From contig OX388307.1 in the NCBI GenBank assembly GCA_947579605.1, positions 24,033,237 through 24,097,236 on the forward strand: DNA of 64,000 nucleotides, read 5' to 3'. A program made the translations under genes and the position numbers. This stretch comes from Athripsodes cinereus. Taxonomy: Eukaryota; Arthropoda; Insecta; Trichoptera; Leptoceridae. The notes beneath the pieces are model-generated. The model searched no databases, was not told the DNA's origin, and saw only the letters and a list, made by a program, of their open reading frames with translations. Shown here piece by piece: positions 1-11,466 of the stretch; within the stretch, counting starts at the first letter, position 1, and each line of letters begins with the position of its first letter.

Positions 1-1540
1 ATATGGGTCTGTAGTTAGTTATATCATGCTTATCTCCAGACTTGTGAATAGGTATCAGATAGTTTTCTTTCCAGCACTCAGGGTACAAGCCAGACGCAAT
101 AGATCTATTAAAAATTATGAACAAGGGGTATGACAAACTATGCATACATTCTCTCAGAAACAAGGGTGGTACCCTGTCAGGACCAGTACTCGTTTTAGGC
201 TCAAGTCCTCGAATACATTCCACTAATCTCAATGTGAACAGAAAATAATTGAAAATTTACAGGAGACTCATAGGCAAAGCTAGTATTCGTGCCAGATAAT
301 CTATACACACTGCTAAAAAAATCGGCAAACAAGTTAGCTATTTCCTCTGATGTTTTTCCATTCTTATCATTTAGACACATGCTATTTGGCAATCCTGAGC
401 CTTCCATTTTGAGAGAGTTGGAATATTTAAATATATGCTTGGTGTTTTCTTGTGATTTAAACTGATTTGTACATTTATGTTGTTTTTTATTTTTTTACAC
501 TTTAGTTTGAAAATTATTTGTTCAGATATTGATATTCGTTCATTTATTTCCATTATTTCTACATTTTCAAGTTCATTCACAATACTATAGAGATCACAAT
601 TCAGTGTATATATATTTTCGTTAATTCTTTCATTCTTTGCGTAATGTATTGTCGATATGAGGAGCCTTGTATTTTTTTTCTTTGATTCCGTGATTAGTTC
701 TTCCACAGTCTATAGATAGTTGGCTCTACTTTTTAGGTTTTCACAATTTCCGGCAAGCACAACCACAGTATCGCTGCTTCCGCACTCTCGTATTTTTTTC
801 ATAACATCATACTTATAATTAAGTATGCCATCGCCTGGCTTGCTTAGGACGTCGATCCTGTGATCTGTCCTGCTTGTCAATTTCACTCCCATCCCCTTTG
901 CATATTCATCTCCTACAACGTATAATGATTTGTATCTTCTGGGCATTCTTTCATCTAATTTGCTCACTGGACAGTTTCGTTTTATTTGATTACTTTTACT
1001 AGTCGACTGTGTGTAGTTTCTCAATTTTTCATCTAAGTCATTAGTCGTCTTTGGTAGCTCTCTGTTTTCCTTGTCGTTAATATACTTTTTATAGTTTTCC
1101 AGCCATAAATGGACGTCGTCATATGCCAGTCTCAGCGCAGTATTTGACTTTTGAAGTTCAGACAACTTTTGTGCAATCATTTTGTTATTTTCCGCATACT
1201 CCTTCAGTCTTATCTCTCTTTTTTCTTTACATTCGTTGAATTCTCTTAGAAGCTCGTCAATTTTAGTTTCTTTCGTAGTTAATTGCTTCTTTAGTTCCAC
1301 ATTTACCTCTTTGAAAGTCTTTAGGTTTTCATTCTGTTTTTGAAGTATTTGAATTTTTCTTTTTAACGTTGTAACTTCTCTATTTTTTGTCTTAAGTTCG
1401 CTTTGACATTTATATAATTCCTGCCTTACGTCTTCCCTTGTCTTCTCAATCTCTTCTACCTTAGATTTAAGTACTTTTGCGATGTCTGGTTCCCTGTCCA
1501 GAGTGCTTTCACTTACAGAGTTGTCTATGATTGTTTAGTA
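1..1540 (-). mobile_element. CR1-like non-LTR retrotransposon, internally deleted (ORF1 joined to RT)
   Basis: Read on the minus strand, a coiled-coil and SGNH/esterase-like ORF1 (about 1540 to 371) is followed directly by the start of a reverse transcriptase (about 405 to 1), with motifs such as NLFADFFSSVY, GPDRVPPLFL and the YRPI block at the window edge. The endonuclease domain expected between ORF1 and RT is absent, so this copy has an internal deletion. The RT also has a frame break near position 200. The element continues off the left edge. CR1-clade ORF1 proteins commonly carry an esterase domain; that is family knowledge, and the clade call is inference. Confidence 0.7.
371..1540 (-). 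pseudogene. Retrotransposon ORF1, coiled coil plus SGNH/esterase-like domain, interrupted
   Basis: The first part (about 1540-710) is rich in Lys, Glu and Gln and looks like a long coiled coil. It is followed by YVVGDEYAKGMG and DTVVVLAGNCEN, which resemble the GDS-type blocks of esterase-like ORF1 proteins, with Glu where the catalytic Ser/His block would normally read GDS(H). A stop at 710 interrupts the frame, and the tail resumes at 706-371. An open frame upstream of 1300 continues in the same frame to about 1540, so the Met-less start is only a convenience. No intact product is expected. Confidence 0.55.
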
Positions 1541-2040
1541 TATTTTTGTCTTTTTGGCTTCGAGTTATTATTCTGGACATTTTGTAGTATAAGTTAAAAT
1601 CATTCAAAAATCCCAAATTCCAGTTAATAATAATTATTTCAAAACAATATTATTGTTTCTTTAGAGTTTCATGCATGTAAAAATCTTTATTACGAAATGT
1701 CGAAATTTTTTTTTCTTTTGGCAATACTATTCAATCTTCTTCATAGATTCATCTATGGTGTTGGTTGTTTATGGTGTTGATAGTCTATGTTATTGATCGT
1801 CTATGGTGATGTTCTATTGTGTTGTCATTTGTCTATGGCCAATACATTTGAAGTTGTACCCTCAAAACTTGTGGCAATAATTTTGTTTTTTTAAAGAAAA
1901 TGATTAGAACTCACCACCTGAGTCACTAATAATGCCAAAAACACTCACACGTGAAAATTTCTTCTTTATGTTCAAATTAGTATACACTTTATATAAATTT
2001 ATTGATTAAGAACACTCAAAACTTATTTACAGTTTGAGGT
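1541..2040. other. AT-rich spacer, no gene seen
   Basis: This stretch is low in complexity. It has a degenerate TCTATGGTG-type repeat around 1750-1840. No open frame, TIR or RNA gene is supported. Confidence 0.5.
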
Positions 2041-2807
2041 GATAAAAGCATGGACCTAAATAGAGTAATGGACAGACACTTTGGTAAATATTTTGTAGCT
2101 GCGCGGGGAGGGGAACGTCGGGCATTTTGTATGAAACAAATTTTGTTCGGTGCATCGCATTTGGGCTGCGTTCAGACAGTCACCGAGTGACGACGCATAT
2201 TTTGAAAGTACCTATACAATGCCAGTACGCATTCATAGTGTTCTTGCACTGTATGTTTTCAAAATGTGTAACAAAATATAGTCTCAGAAAATATACTCGA
2301 TTTCTGCGTAATTGTCATGTATACTTTCTGACGCTGATTCAGTGAATTTGTTTGGATAGATTTAGGATATAAACTTGTAACAAGTATTTGTGAAGTATAC
2401 AAGCTCAGAAAGTTAGATAATGGCATAATTAAAAAAAAAGTATAAAGCAATTAGTTATAAACTAATCAAGTAGTTATTACTTTAACTGTTAATTTAAAGA
2501 TACCTATTAAAATAATTTATTCCTTCGTTAGAGACAAAAATATTTTTATCATTTAAAAGAAACACAAAAGAACTTGAATGCTACTATAAAAAGGCGCCAG
2601 TCAAATAATAATAAAAATATTTATTTATTTAAATATATTTATAGTTTACGTCTTTTACACGTTGACAAATTTAAGAAATTATAACAACAAGTAAATCCAA
2701 AATAACAAAAATAATTTTAAAAGTTATAAAAGCAATATAAAATAATAATAAAAACAAGACGTAACAAATAATGGCGCCATTACGATGACATTTGGGTCAT
2801 AAAAACG

Positions 2808-3231
2808 GGAGCCGGATAATTTACCGACGGACAATTCACCGACAACAATTCACCGAGAGGACAAATTACCGAGAGGATAATTCACCGACAGGATAATTCA
2901 TCGACGTACATTTCACCGACAGACAATTTGCCGACAAATACAAAACAATATAATCACGTTTTGTAATGTTGTATTTTATTGTTTATGTATTTGTGTAACA
3001 AAATATTTAAACACCCACTACAAGAAACAATCTGTCTTTTTTAAAAAAAAGAACTTCCGACCACGCCAGAATTATATTATTCGCATTTGTCGGCAAATTG
3101 TCTGTCGGTGAAATGTACGTCAATGAATTATCCTGTCGGTGAATTATCCTCACGGTAATTTGTCCTCTCGGTGAATTGTTGTCGGTGAATTGTCCGTCGG
3201 CAAATTGTTGTCGGTGAATTTTCCTAGACCC
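2808..3231. mobile_element. Foldback/MULE-like element built of ACCGAC repeats
   Basis: Both arms consist of head-to-tail variants of an AATTCACCGACAG-like 13-16 base motif, in opposite orientation, around a roughly 150-bp unique centre. A 10-bp direct repeat CATAAAAACG flanks it (2798-2807 and 3232-3241), or 9 bp if the C belongs to the element. The other P-like copy lacks it: near 59340-59380 the sequence runs across the site uninterrupted. A 9-10 bp duplication with repetitive inverted arms fits foldback or Mutator-like MITEs. Confidence 0.8.
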
Positions 3232-3450
3232 CATAAAAACGCTCTAAGTTATTCACGATTATCCGGGGTTATATTCACCACTCACTGCAACTTCATGGTC
3301 ATTCAGGTAACTCGACATCGAGTGACATTTATGCTCCCGTGAACCAACCCTTGTATGTTTAGTTGTTTTAAAAATGTATCAAGTTTTTGCACATCAGTTG
3401 AATTTTTCATATCGGTTTTTATATCTAGAAGAATAGGACTTATGATTAAC

Positions 3451-4012
3451 ATGGTGATGTGCGCTATAAATGGTTGTGGTTATAAATCCAATCCAACTTT
3501 CTCAGGAAACAGGATTGTCATATTTTCGGTAAGTTGTTTTGTATTGTAGTTTTTATCTTAATATATATTGCGATTTTAAAGTCGTTTATATTATAATTCG
3601 TATACTTATAAATGATCATAATAATGTTATAAACGTTCTATGTAATTATCTGTCCTTATTCTCCTATATGTACACATGTAACTTGTTTTCCATTCTGTCA
3701 TCTGACAATACAAAGAACCTACAATCTGATGTTTGGTTTTTTTACCCGTTAGAATGAAATGTTTCATGCATACAAATCTGATCAGGTTAATGATATTATA
3801 GCATGTTTATAAACAAAATCATTTTTTGTAGTTTTCCAAAGGATCCAGAAAGGAGAAACTGGACATTATCCAATATTGGACACCAAGTAAACATAGTGTT
3901 TTGTGTTCAAAAACATCTCGTTTTTCTGCGAGGTTGGAGAAAAACGTCATTCTTACGAAATATCCTGAGTTTCCCGCTCATTTGCAAGTTAGTATGTTTT
4001 ATATTATTCATT
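3451..4012 (+). pseudogene. THAP-domain relic of P-like transposase, two exons
   Basis: An ATG at 3451 opens an exon with CAINGC, the first C-x-C pair of a THAP zinc finger. It ends at 3528 before a GTAAGT donor. A TTTTTTGTAG acceptor precedes 3832, where FPKDPERR and then WTPSKHSVLCSK follow, the typical middle and C-x2-H part of a THAP finger. The FPKDPERR piece is out of frame with its neighbours, so compensating indels have broken the domain. The inverted copy lacks most of the first exon. A further open stretch with VDNIIPTVDRI (4390-4588) may be a later piece of the same protein. Confidence 0.6.
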
Positions 4013-4389
4013 TAGATATATCTAATTTTTACTCCGTAACATAGCTTCTCTTGTGGTTAGAGATAAAGAAAGTGTGTAGAGATGACATAAAGCCACACTT
4101 GATCATCATAGATACGCTGTGAAATAACATGCACCTGTGCTTGCAAATCTGGACCATGTCATCTTGAAGTTATTTATCTCTAATTACATAATACATGTGT
4201 AAAATAATAACTCTTGCCACACTCATAATACAACCTGCATAGCACAATATTTTCAAGAGTTTTGTGAAGGTATTCTAAATAATATTATGTACATTATGAT
4301 TAGAATTGTGTAGAATTAATTTTAAATGGTGGTTGATTATTGTCGCTCAGTGTGGATTACTATTGTGGATCAGTGTATACAAGTACTTA

Positions 4390-4588
4390 TATGGTATTTT
4401 TTTATGTTTCAAAGAAAGATCGCAGAATATTGTCTGCGATTGAGAGTACAACATCAGCAATTGAGAGTTCGGTGCCAGTAGCTGAATATTCAATACCTCC
4501 AGTTGACAATATAATACCAACAGTTGACAGGATAGATGTGAGTTCGTACATCAATCCACCTGTGCAACATGTCTTCAACCTACCATAA
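4390..4588 (+). pseudogene. Possible later segment of the P-like THAP protein
   Basis: About 65 codons are open to a stop at 4588, rich in Ser, Ile, Pro and Val, including SAIESTTSAIESS and VDNIIPTVDRI. A matching but shortened segment occurs in the inverted copy (about 58750-58850). I do not recognise a domain. It may be the linker after the THAP finger. Confidence 0.3.
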
Positions 4589-5159
4589 CATACATCCAGT
4601 CACTCAACAAGTTAGTGCTCTTCAGAGGGCTTTGAGTTTGTTGTATGTTAATTACAATGCATTTTGTTATTATTATAAATCACTCAGTTTCTCCTGTTTA
4701 TTTTTATATATTCAATAAAACTATCAAAATTTGTTTTTATTTCTAGCTATAATTTCTGTACATTTTTTTATATTTTCCTTCAATTGTCATTCATTCTCTT
4801 CATATTGTGTGTATATGAAAACAATGTTTAAAAATAAATACTGAATGATTTTGAAATTAATTACTCAATTTTATTAACTCATCCTATTCCCTATTTCATC
4901 AAATATATGAAAACATTAAGTTATGTGGCATTGTAATTATTTTAAGAAGTAAATATAATGTTTTCTGATACTGTGTGAATAATCTCCATACATTGCCCAT
5001 ACAAATGTTAAATAAAGTGTTTCATACAAAATGGCCACCGTCGATTTCCCTTCCTCACTTTTTGGCTTCGCTGTCATTCATACAAATTACTATAAACGTT
5101 CCATCCCCTACCTATATACATCCATGGATAAAAGTCACCTGTTACTTGTTTGACATCTT

Positions 5160-7740
5160 GACAGGACTTGACAGGACAGGACTATTGATATCTATGTCCC
5201 AAAAACTACTATAAAACCATCGCATTACCCAAAATGGTTCAGTTCTGAACTAAAACAATTGGTTTTGGATAAAAAATATAAAGAGACTTTGGATGGAAGT
5301 GATTACAATGTTTTTTCTGATTTGCGTAGAAAATGTTCTTTACTATCTAAAAAAATGTTACAATGAACACATAGATAATATTGAAGATAATTTTACCAGG
5401 TGTACTCAGAATCTATGGAGATTTGTTGATACGATGCGAGAAAATAGAGTTGATATACCATCAAAGTTTTATTACAATAATCAACAATCTGAATCTCTTC
5501 AAGACGCCGTAAATCTATTTGCTTCCTTTTTTCAAAGTGTGTATGTTGCTCCGAGTTCTTGTGTCGACTCTGTTTTCTCCTCTGGACGAGGTCAAAAGTG
5601 CGATTCTTGCACTGGACTCTACAAAGGCGGCTGGTCCAGACGGCATTCCCAATGTCTTTATCAAAAATTGCGTTAACATACTGTCACAACAGTTATATGT
5701 TTTATTTAACACTTCCTTGAATCAGGGTATTTTTCCCGATACTTGGAAAGAAAGCTTTTTAACACCTATACATAAGAAGGGTGACAACAATCAAGTTACC
5801 AATTATAGACCAGTGTGTATATTATCTGCTATTCCTAAACTCTTTGAATCAATAATTGTGAAAAAAATAAGCCAACCTATAACCGATATCATTACAAATT
5901 CGCAGCATGGTTTTATTTCCAAAAAGTCAACACTAACAAACTTAGCTATTTATCAAGAATATATATTAAACTCAATTTCTCGGAGATACCAGGTTGATTC
6001 AATATACACTGACTTCTCGAAAGCCTTTGACAAAGTATCACATGATATATTGCTTCGGAAGTTACGTGGTTATGGAGTCAATGGCGTTTTTCTTCACTGG
6101 TTAGAGAGCTATCTGAAAGACAGAACTCTTAGAGTTAAAATGGGGAATTGTACGTCTGAGCCAATTTATGCTTTCAGCGGAGTGCCGCAGGGATCGCACT
6201 TGGGACCAATTTTATTCAATTTATTTGTGAATGACATAGTACAGATCTTCGAGAATGTTGAGGTTCTCTTGTTTGCTGATGACCTGAAATTGTATAAATC
6301 GGTCAGAGATATTGACGACTGTATAACACTTCAGAATAATTTAACACTCTTAAATGACTGGTGTATCCAAAACCAACTATTCTTAAATATAGCAAAGTGT
6401 CAGGTCGTCGGATTTCATAAAACCAAATCCTGGATCGTCTACAATTATTCGATTGACAATGTCGTTCTTGTTTGTGTTTCTAGTTTGAGAGATCTGGGAA
6501 TCACCTTCTCCAAGGATCTGACTTTTAATTTGTATGTAGAGGAAATTGTTGGCAGAGCTATGAAAGTCTTGGGTTTTATTTTTAGACTAGCAGTTGACCT
6601 ACATAAAATTGACTCTTATAGATTATTATTTGTTTCCCTTGTTAGACCGATACTTGAATATAATTCCGTTATTTGGTCTCCCAATTATAATATTCACATT
6701 GACTGTATCGAGAGGGTACAAAAAAAGTTTTAAGACTAATTAATTATAAAATGGGGATTCCAGTCGACAACATTGATTACTTCAATCTAATGATACAACT
6801 TACAACTTAAACTGCCTAGTTTGGAGAATCGTAGAAGGATTTTTGATCTTTCTTTTCTTCACAAACTATTAAATGATGCAATAGATTCCCCAGAATTGCT
6901 TGAATTCGTACAATTTAACATTCCCACCAGAGCAACTAGACAAAGTGTTATGTTTCATGAGTGTTATGCTCGAACTAACTATGTCTATCATTCCCCAATG
7001 CCGAGATTGCACAGACTGGGGAATGAGGTGGGAAATTTCACTGACATATTTGTCGACAGTTTTCACAAGTTTAAATCTGACGTTATACATTTATTTTAAA
7101 ATGTTTGAATGACAATGGGCAGTCATGACACTTTTTTTAATATATCTTGTTTGAAATTTTGTCAGTTTTTATTATTATCGACATATCATTTTATAATATT
7201 ATTGACATCTTTTATTGCATATGATTTTATTGTGTTTATTATATTAATTTTACTTTTATTATATTATTTATTATAGGTAGTTTATTTTATTGATTATATT
7301 AATTCTTTATTTTGTTTTATCCCTAATTATTAATCACTTCTGAATTCCTTAATTTATTAATATTTGATTTTATTTCATGAATGTTTTTTTTTTATATATT
7401 ATTATCATATTTATTTTTATTCATTTATTTTTATTAATATCAATTATTTAAATAATTTAACCTCATATTAATTTATTATTGAATAATTTATAATTATTAT
7501 TTCAATTAATCTTATTTATTGTGTCGTCTATTTTTTTTAAATTGATCATATATATTGTTTGTGTTGTACTAATTATTTATTCTTGACAAATAATTCTCTG
7601 GTTACTGATTGATCTTTAGACAATAAGTAATTTTATACCTATGGTTATGTCATTGTTATCTTTTTATATTTTTAAAAATTTATGTCAACATGTAAAAGGC
7701 TTCTTGCCCTATATATTTCTAAAATAAAAAAAAAATAATA
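5160..7740 (+). mobile_element. CR1-like non-LTR retrotransposon, 5'-truncated
   Basis: It begins inside ORF2 just downstream of the P-like element and holds RT motifs in order: AAGPDGIPNVFIK, YRPVCILSAIPK, DFSKAFDKVSHD, GVPQGSHLGPILF and FADDLKLY. The C-terminal part (6750-7099) resembles the fragment at 37400-37845. The AT-rich 3' UTR ends near 7740 in an ATGTAAAAGGC...AATAAAAAAA tail like that at 38645-38690. No endonuclease domain is left. Confidence 0.8.
5290..7099 (+). pseudogene. Reverse transcriptase of the CR1-like element, frameshifted
   Basis: The coding frame runs from about 5290 to 5570 and shifts near 5575 into a frame open to 6733 (404 codons with the whole RT palm, including FADD). 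After breaks between 6733 and 6820 it continues to 7099 with the C-terminal MPRLHRLGNE block. At least two frame breaks make it inactive. Reaction and site: target-primed reverse transcription in the nucleus, by family knowledge. Confidence 0.75.
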
Positions 7741-8470
7741 ATACAAAGAACTCGAGCATATAAATTTGCATTGTTTGAGCGTGGTCCTAGATATAAAAAA
7801 ATCTACACATCTTCCTGCTCTAAATATACAAAAGGCTTTAAAGTCTATACTAATATTACTCATCTACTGGATATAGGCCTCTTTAACCCATACGTGGCGC
7901 CGAATCATATAGTTTTGACAAATTCAAGGTGGTGGCACCTTTTATGTCTATACATTTATTTGAATTTCATCTTTATAGAGAAGAAGGCATATTCCCATTT
8001 CTTCCCTTCCCTTTTTGCACCAAAATTTTTGGTGTGTGGCCGCTAAATCTAGAGTGCTCCCTCGGGGCAGCATTTCTCGCTTTAATGCGACATTAAATCC
8101 TGTTTGTGCATGTGTGTGTCATTATGGAGATACATATCTCCAGGTACGGCACGAGGTATGTGACGGGCACTGCCCTTTTAAAAAAAAATTTCATCTTTAT
8201 TATTACATATTGTGATCATATTACAGTTTTCAAGCAATATAAAAAGCATGAGGCATACATTCACATTATGTCCGTGTCAAATTGATCATAGTAATATCGT
8301 GTTTTAAATGTTTTTATAGATCTTCATACAAATATCACTCATCTCCTGACCTTCACAGTGTCAAGTTAAGCGGTGTGAAAATGTGATACTAAACACTCAT
8401 TCGAGAAAATACTTCTTATACTATTTTACAAATAAAAACATTTAACAATTTTTTTATTTGATTGATAACT
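7741..8470. other. Intergenic repeat-like DNA, not assigned
   Basis: Contains GGATATAGGCCTC (about 7868) and a GC-richer block around 8040-8180 that could be an old SINE or retroelement 3' end. No TIR, target duplication or convincing coding frame was found. Confidence 0.35.
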
Positions 8471-8815
8471 AGCTGACCCAGCGAACTTCGTACCGCCGTT
8501 GAATCAATGAATGATTAATATTTTTAATCTTTTTACAAACTCCCGTAATTGTCCAAGTGTGTCATCGTATAGTGCGGAGGTTCCCAAACTTTTTTTTCCC
8601 ATAGATCACTTTCAAAATTTTGCTGGTTCCGATGGACTCCTTGCATTTCTACCTCCCGTCGCTAAATTTTCGAGATGGTATAGGAGTTTGAAATATTTCA
8701 AAAACTCCTCGGTTTTCTTAAAGAAGAATACTTTTTTCCCAATAAAGGTCAAGGGACCTTGCATCCTTTGTGTCACCGCGACCATAATAGATATATTGTG
8801 ACATCCTTCTGTGTC
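8470..8815. repeat. Repeat fragment related to the 167-bp MITE core
   Basis: AACTAGCTGACCCAGCG near 8468 starts a repeat-like block. Within it 8650-8730 (CTACCTCCCGTCGC, GGTATAGGAGTTTGAAAT, AAAACTCCTCGG) closely resembles the 167-bp unit at 49570-50160. The GGTTCCCAAAC near 8580 looks like a hAT-type terminus, but no matching end was found. Confidence 0.5.
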
Positions 8816-9040
8816 ATATCTCACTCTCAAGACCTAAGTGCGTCATGTAGCTCACTATCTGTCTTGGTGTGAGAAGCCTCACTTTCTCAGAGTACAGCAG
8901 TGGACCTCCGAGGATATGACTTCGGTTGCGAGCGAGTGCGTCACAGTTACAGAGGATGTGGATAGGTGTTTCATTATTCTCTGAACAAAATCTGCAAACT
9001 GGGGTATCTGACAGTCCAATTTTTGTCATTTGTTTTGAGT
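8814..9040 (-). pseudogene. C-terminal fragment of a Jockey/R1-type non-LTR ORF2
   Basis: The minus-strand frame carries CRFCSENNETPIHILCNC, the C-x2-C...H-x4-C motif found at the end of Jockey- and R1-type ORF2 proteins. Upstream the frame runs straight into Penelope-like sequence (9041-9324), so two unrelated retroelement fragments meet near 9030-9045. Confidence 0.6.
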
Positions 9041-9324
9041 AGCCGTTATTAACTGCGATTTTTTTCGATTATTATGAGTTCATTGTTGTATGCTTGGTCA
9101 GTCATAGGTATGTTAATAAGTCTATGTCATTGAATGGTAAGCTGAAAGTTTATGTGCCCAGGAGTGAAGTGATTGTGCATTGATTGTAGTGTCTGTTAAT
9201 GTCGGATTTCTAAATATTTCAAATTGGTGATAATTGTTGTTTTCTATGATTTTTAGGTCTAGGAAGTTGATGGAATTATTTCCTTTGTGTTCTATTGTGA
9301 AATTAATTTTGTCGTGTAAAGAAG
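9041..9324 (-). mobile_element. Penelope-like element 2, 3' part (split by the LTR element)
   Basis: Minus-strand translation gives INFTIEH, NSINFLDLKI, a SLHSWAHKLSAYHSM block and a NNGYS-type end. These line up with the [26 protein letters not shown] and NGYDEKVV blocks of the Penelope copies at 27268-35573. The 5' part continues beyond the LTR element at 21359. Several frame breaks are present. Confidence 0.7.
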
Positions 9325-9564
9325 TGTGGTATTTTTATATGTTGGTAACACCACATGTTAGATAGATAGGCGGGTTATATTAGTGAGTGTAAGCCGGTAG
9401 CCGGCCTCTTTGATTATCCGACACTTGCACGGTACACACTAGCTCTCTCTCTGTGTATTTGTAACTTGTACCTTGTACTTATTAATATATTGTGTATACT
9501 CATTTACATTACGTGTATTATTATATATACCTGCCCAGAAACCCACCAGAGTACCTACAAAACA
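9325..9564 (+). repeat. 5' LTR of the Gypsy-type element
   Basis: 240 bp, TGTGGTATTT to CCTACAAAACA. It differs from the 3' LTR (21116-21358) by a few small changes in the CT run and the ATTATA run. Confidence 0.9.
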
Positions 9565-9567
9565 ATC

Positions 9568-9585
9568 TGGCGCAGCCGTAGGATA
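9568..9585 (+). other. Primer-binding site of the LTR element
   Basis: TGGCGCAGCCGTAGGAT starts 3 bases after the 5' LTR. TGGCGC-starting sites complementary to the 3' CCA end of a tRNA are usual in Gypsy elements. The pattern resembles the TGGCGCAG sites ascribed to tRNA-Ser in 17.6/297-type elements, but the tRNA was not verified. Confidence 0.7.
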
Positions 9586-10116
9586 GCAGTTAATTTTTTT
9601 TTTAATAATATTGTGGGTAATTTGTAAAATTAAAATCAGTCGGGGTATACAGAGAGACAAGGCGTGTATTGTTGCAAGAGAGAAGCATTCCATGTGGGGC
9701 CAATTGAGACAACCGCAAGCTATTGAGGGCATTTGTGGACGAGACAGCAGATCCAGAGGGCATTTGAGGCATTCTGGAGACAGCTGGATGCATTGAGGCA
9801 TCTGACGAACCACGTGCTAGTGAGGGCACGACGAGACGAGTGAATGAACGAGAAGACGCGGATCCAGAGGGCATTTGAGGCATAATCTGGAGTGGACGCG
9901 GCCGTGACGGTCTGGAGCTTCTTGGAGGTCGATAATCACGTGGAAAGAGCAGTGGAATCACTAGAGGTTCAAAGACGGCAGCTGGTCTGAAGCTGGGAGT
10001 GGCTGGAGACGCCTGAGAGAGATCCACGGAGCAGTTTCTTGGCAACCAGCTTGCCAGGATATAGAGATAAGTGTTCAATTTTTTTTTTTCATCTTGTTTC
10101 TGAGTAGGAAGTTAGC

Positions 10117-11357
10117 ATGCCTAACTTGAGGGAAATAGATCCATTTTGTCACAGGACAATGGACTGGAGGGTGTTCCGCACGAGGTGGGAACAAGCGGTA
10201 TATTTAAATGATGAAAAAATTTCAGATGAAAAGAAAAGAGCATATTTATTATGTTCCTTGTCCGAGCAAACTATTAAATTAGTATGTGATCTCATACATC
10301 CAAAATTAGTCGGGGAAATTTCATATAAAGAAATACTAGAGGTTATTGAAAAGCAAAGTAAGCCATTAGAGTGCACGTATGAATCTAGAGAGAAATTTTT
10401 AAGATCAAAACAGATGGAATCTGAAAACGTTAACGAATTTGCTTTAAGATTAAGACAGATGAGTTCTACATGTAATTTTGGAAGACGTCTGGATGATGAA
10501 TTAAAAGATGTGTTTATTATTGGTTTAGGTAATTTGAGTGTAAAACAAAAGTTATTTGTAGAAGGAGATAGTGATAAATTTGATTTTGCAAAATGCGTTA
10601 ATATTGCGGCAAGTTATGAGCATGTGCTACATGTGGGTAGCCAGAGAGGTCAAATGTTTGCAACAACTAGTGAGAAAAAGTTTGAGCACGCGTCACGATC
10701 ACCGAACAGGGGGTATATATATATATATATATGGACAATTTGTAAAGCGCCGTTTACTCATAACATGACCTCAAGGGCGCCGTTTATCGTATCCATCACC
10801 CGAAACTTCCAGCAAAATGGTGTGTCTTCAGTCCTCTTTTAAAACTCTCTCCATTCACCTCCTCTCGCAGACACAGAGGCAGCTTGTTCCAACATCTGGG
10901 ACCCTCAACACTAAACGCTCTATCTCCAAAGCCTGTTTTGCGAGATCGAGATGGCTCAACAAGTCTGCATTTTGCCTCACCCGATGCTGAGCGAAGCATG
11001 AGCCGTCTTTCACTGATGGTCTCCATCTCGCACATCTCCGACAAATAAGATGGTAATACTCCCTTCAAGGCCGAAAACACCATCACACATATCTTATACT
11101 CCACCCGTTGCTTTACCCTTAACCAATGTAAGTTGTGCAAGAGAGGAGTAATATGCTCAAATCTTCGACCTCTCAGAAGAAGTCTTGCAGCAGCGTTGAA
11201 TACAGCCTGGATCCTATTCAATTGCACCATAGGAAGACCAAAGGGGTACAAAAGAGATTTTAAAAATGATCAACGTAGGTTGAGTTCGAGAAATTCAGAT
11301 TTTAGTACAGGTAGTTCAACATCAAGTTCTAAGAGTTCTAATTATAGTAATAAAAGT
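10117..11357 (+). pseudogene. gag of the LTR element, split by an L2/CR1 fragment
   Basis: The capsid-like part (10117-10715) begins MPNLREIDPF, includes RWEQAVYL and FALRLRQMSSTC, and is typical of Gypsy gag. It is interrupted at SPNRG by a retroelement fragment (10716-11242). The frame resumes at 11243 with KRDFKNDQRR and a Ser-rich linker up to 11357, where the Jockey-like element is inserted. Both insertions sit between short duplications that restore the frame. Confidence 0.75.
10716..11242 (-). mobile_element. L2/CR1-type retrotransposon 3' fragment inserted in gag
   Basis: The minus-strand frame 11251-10796 carries NAAARLL, HITPLLHNLHWL, PSYLSEM and LPLCLRE, the C-terminal blocks common to L2/CR1-type RTs. 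The 3' tail is the (TA)n run at 10714-10730. GGGGTA occurs at both borders (10710-10715, 11243-11248), consistent with a target duplication. Confidence 0.75.
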
Positions 11358-11466
11358 AGTCTTCTTCTTTTCGTGTCGGTCAGCAACAGAAACACCAAAT
11401 TTACATCTACACTCCCATTCCCTCCCAGAAAGCAACGACCTCTCTTGCAGCTCCCCCTAGGTGAGT

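Larger units (their letters stand above)
2049..5126 (+). mobile_element. P-element-like DNA transposon, copy 1 (non-autonomous)
   Basis: The ends are CATGGACCTA and TACATCCATG, flanked by a perfect 8-bp duplication GATAAAAG (2041-2048 and 5127-5134). P-superfamily elements make 8-bp duplications, have CATG termini and encode THAP-domain transposases. A broken THAP region lies inside (3451-4012). No transposase catalytic core is recognisable, so the copy is non-autonomous. A 424-bp foldback element is nested at 2808-3231. A second, inverted copy lies at 57413-60586, and comparison of the two supports the internal boundaries. Confidence 0.8.

Noticed and set aside
9602..10078. Minus-strand open frame of 158 codons
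   Set aside because: It lies in the LTR element leader, opposite to gag, is Pro/Ser-rich by base composition, and matches no family that I know.
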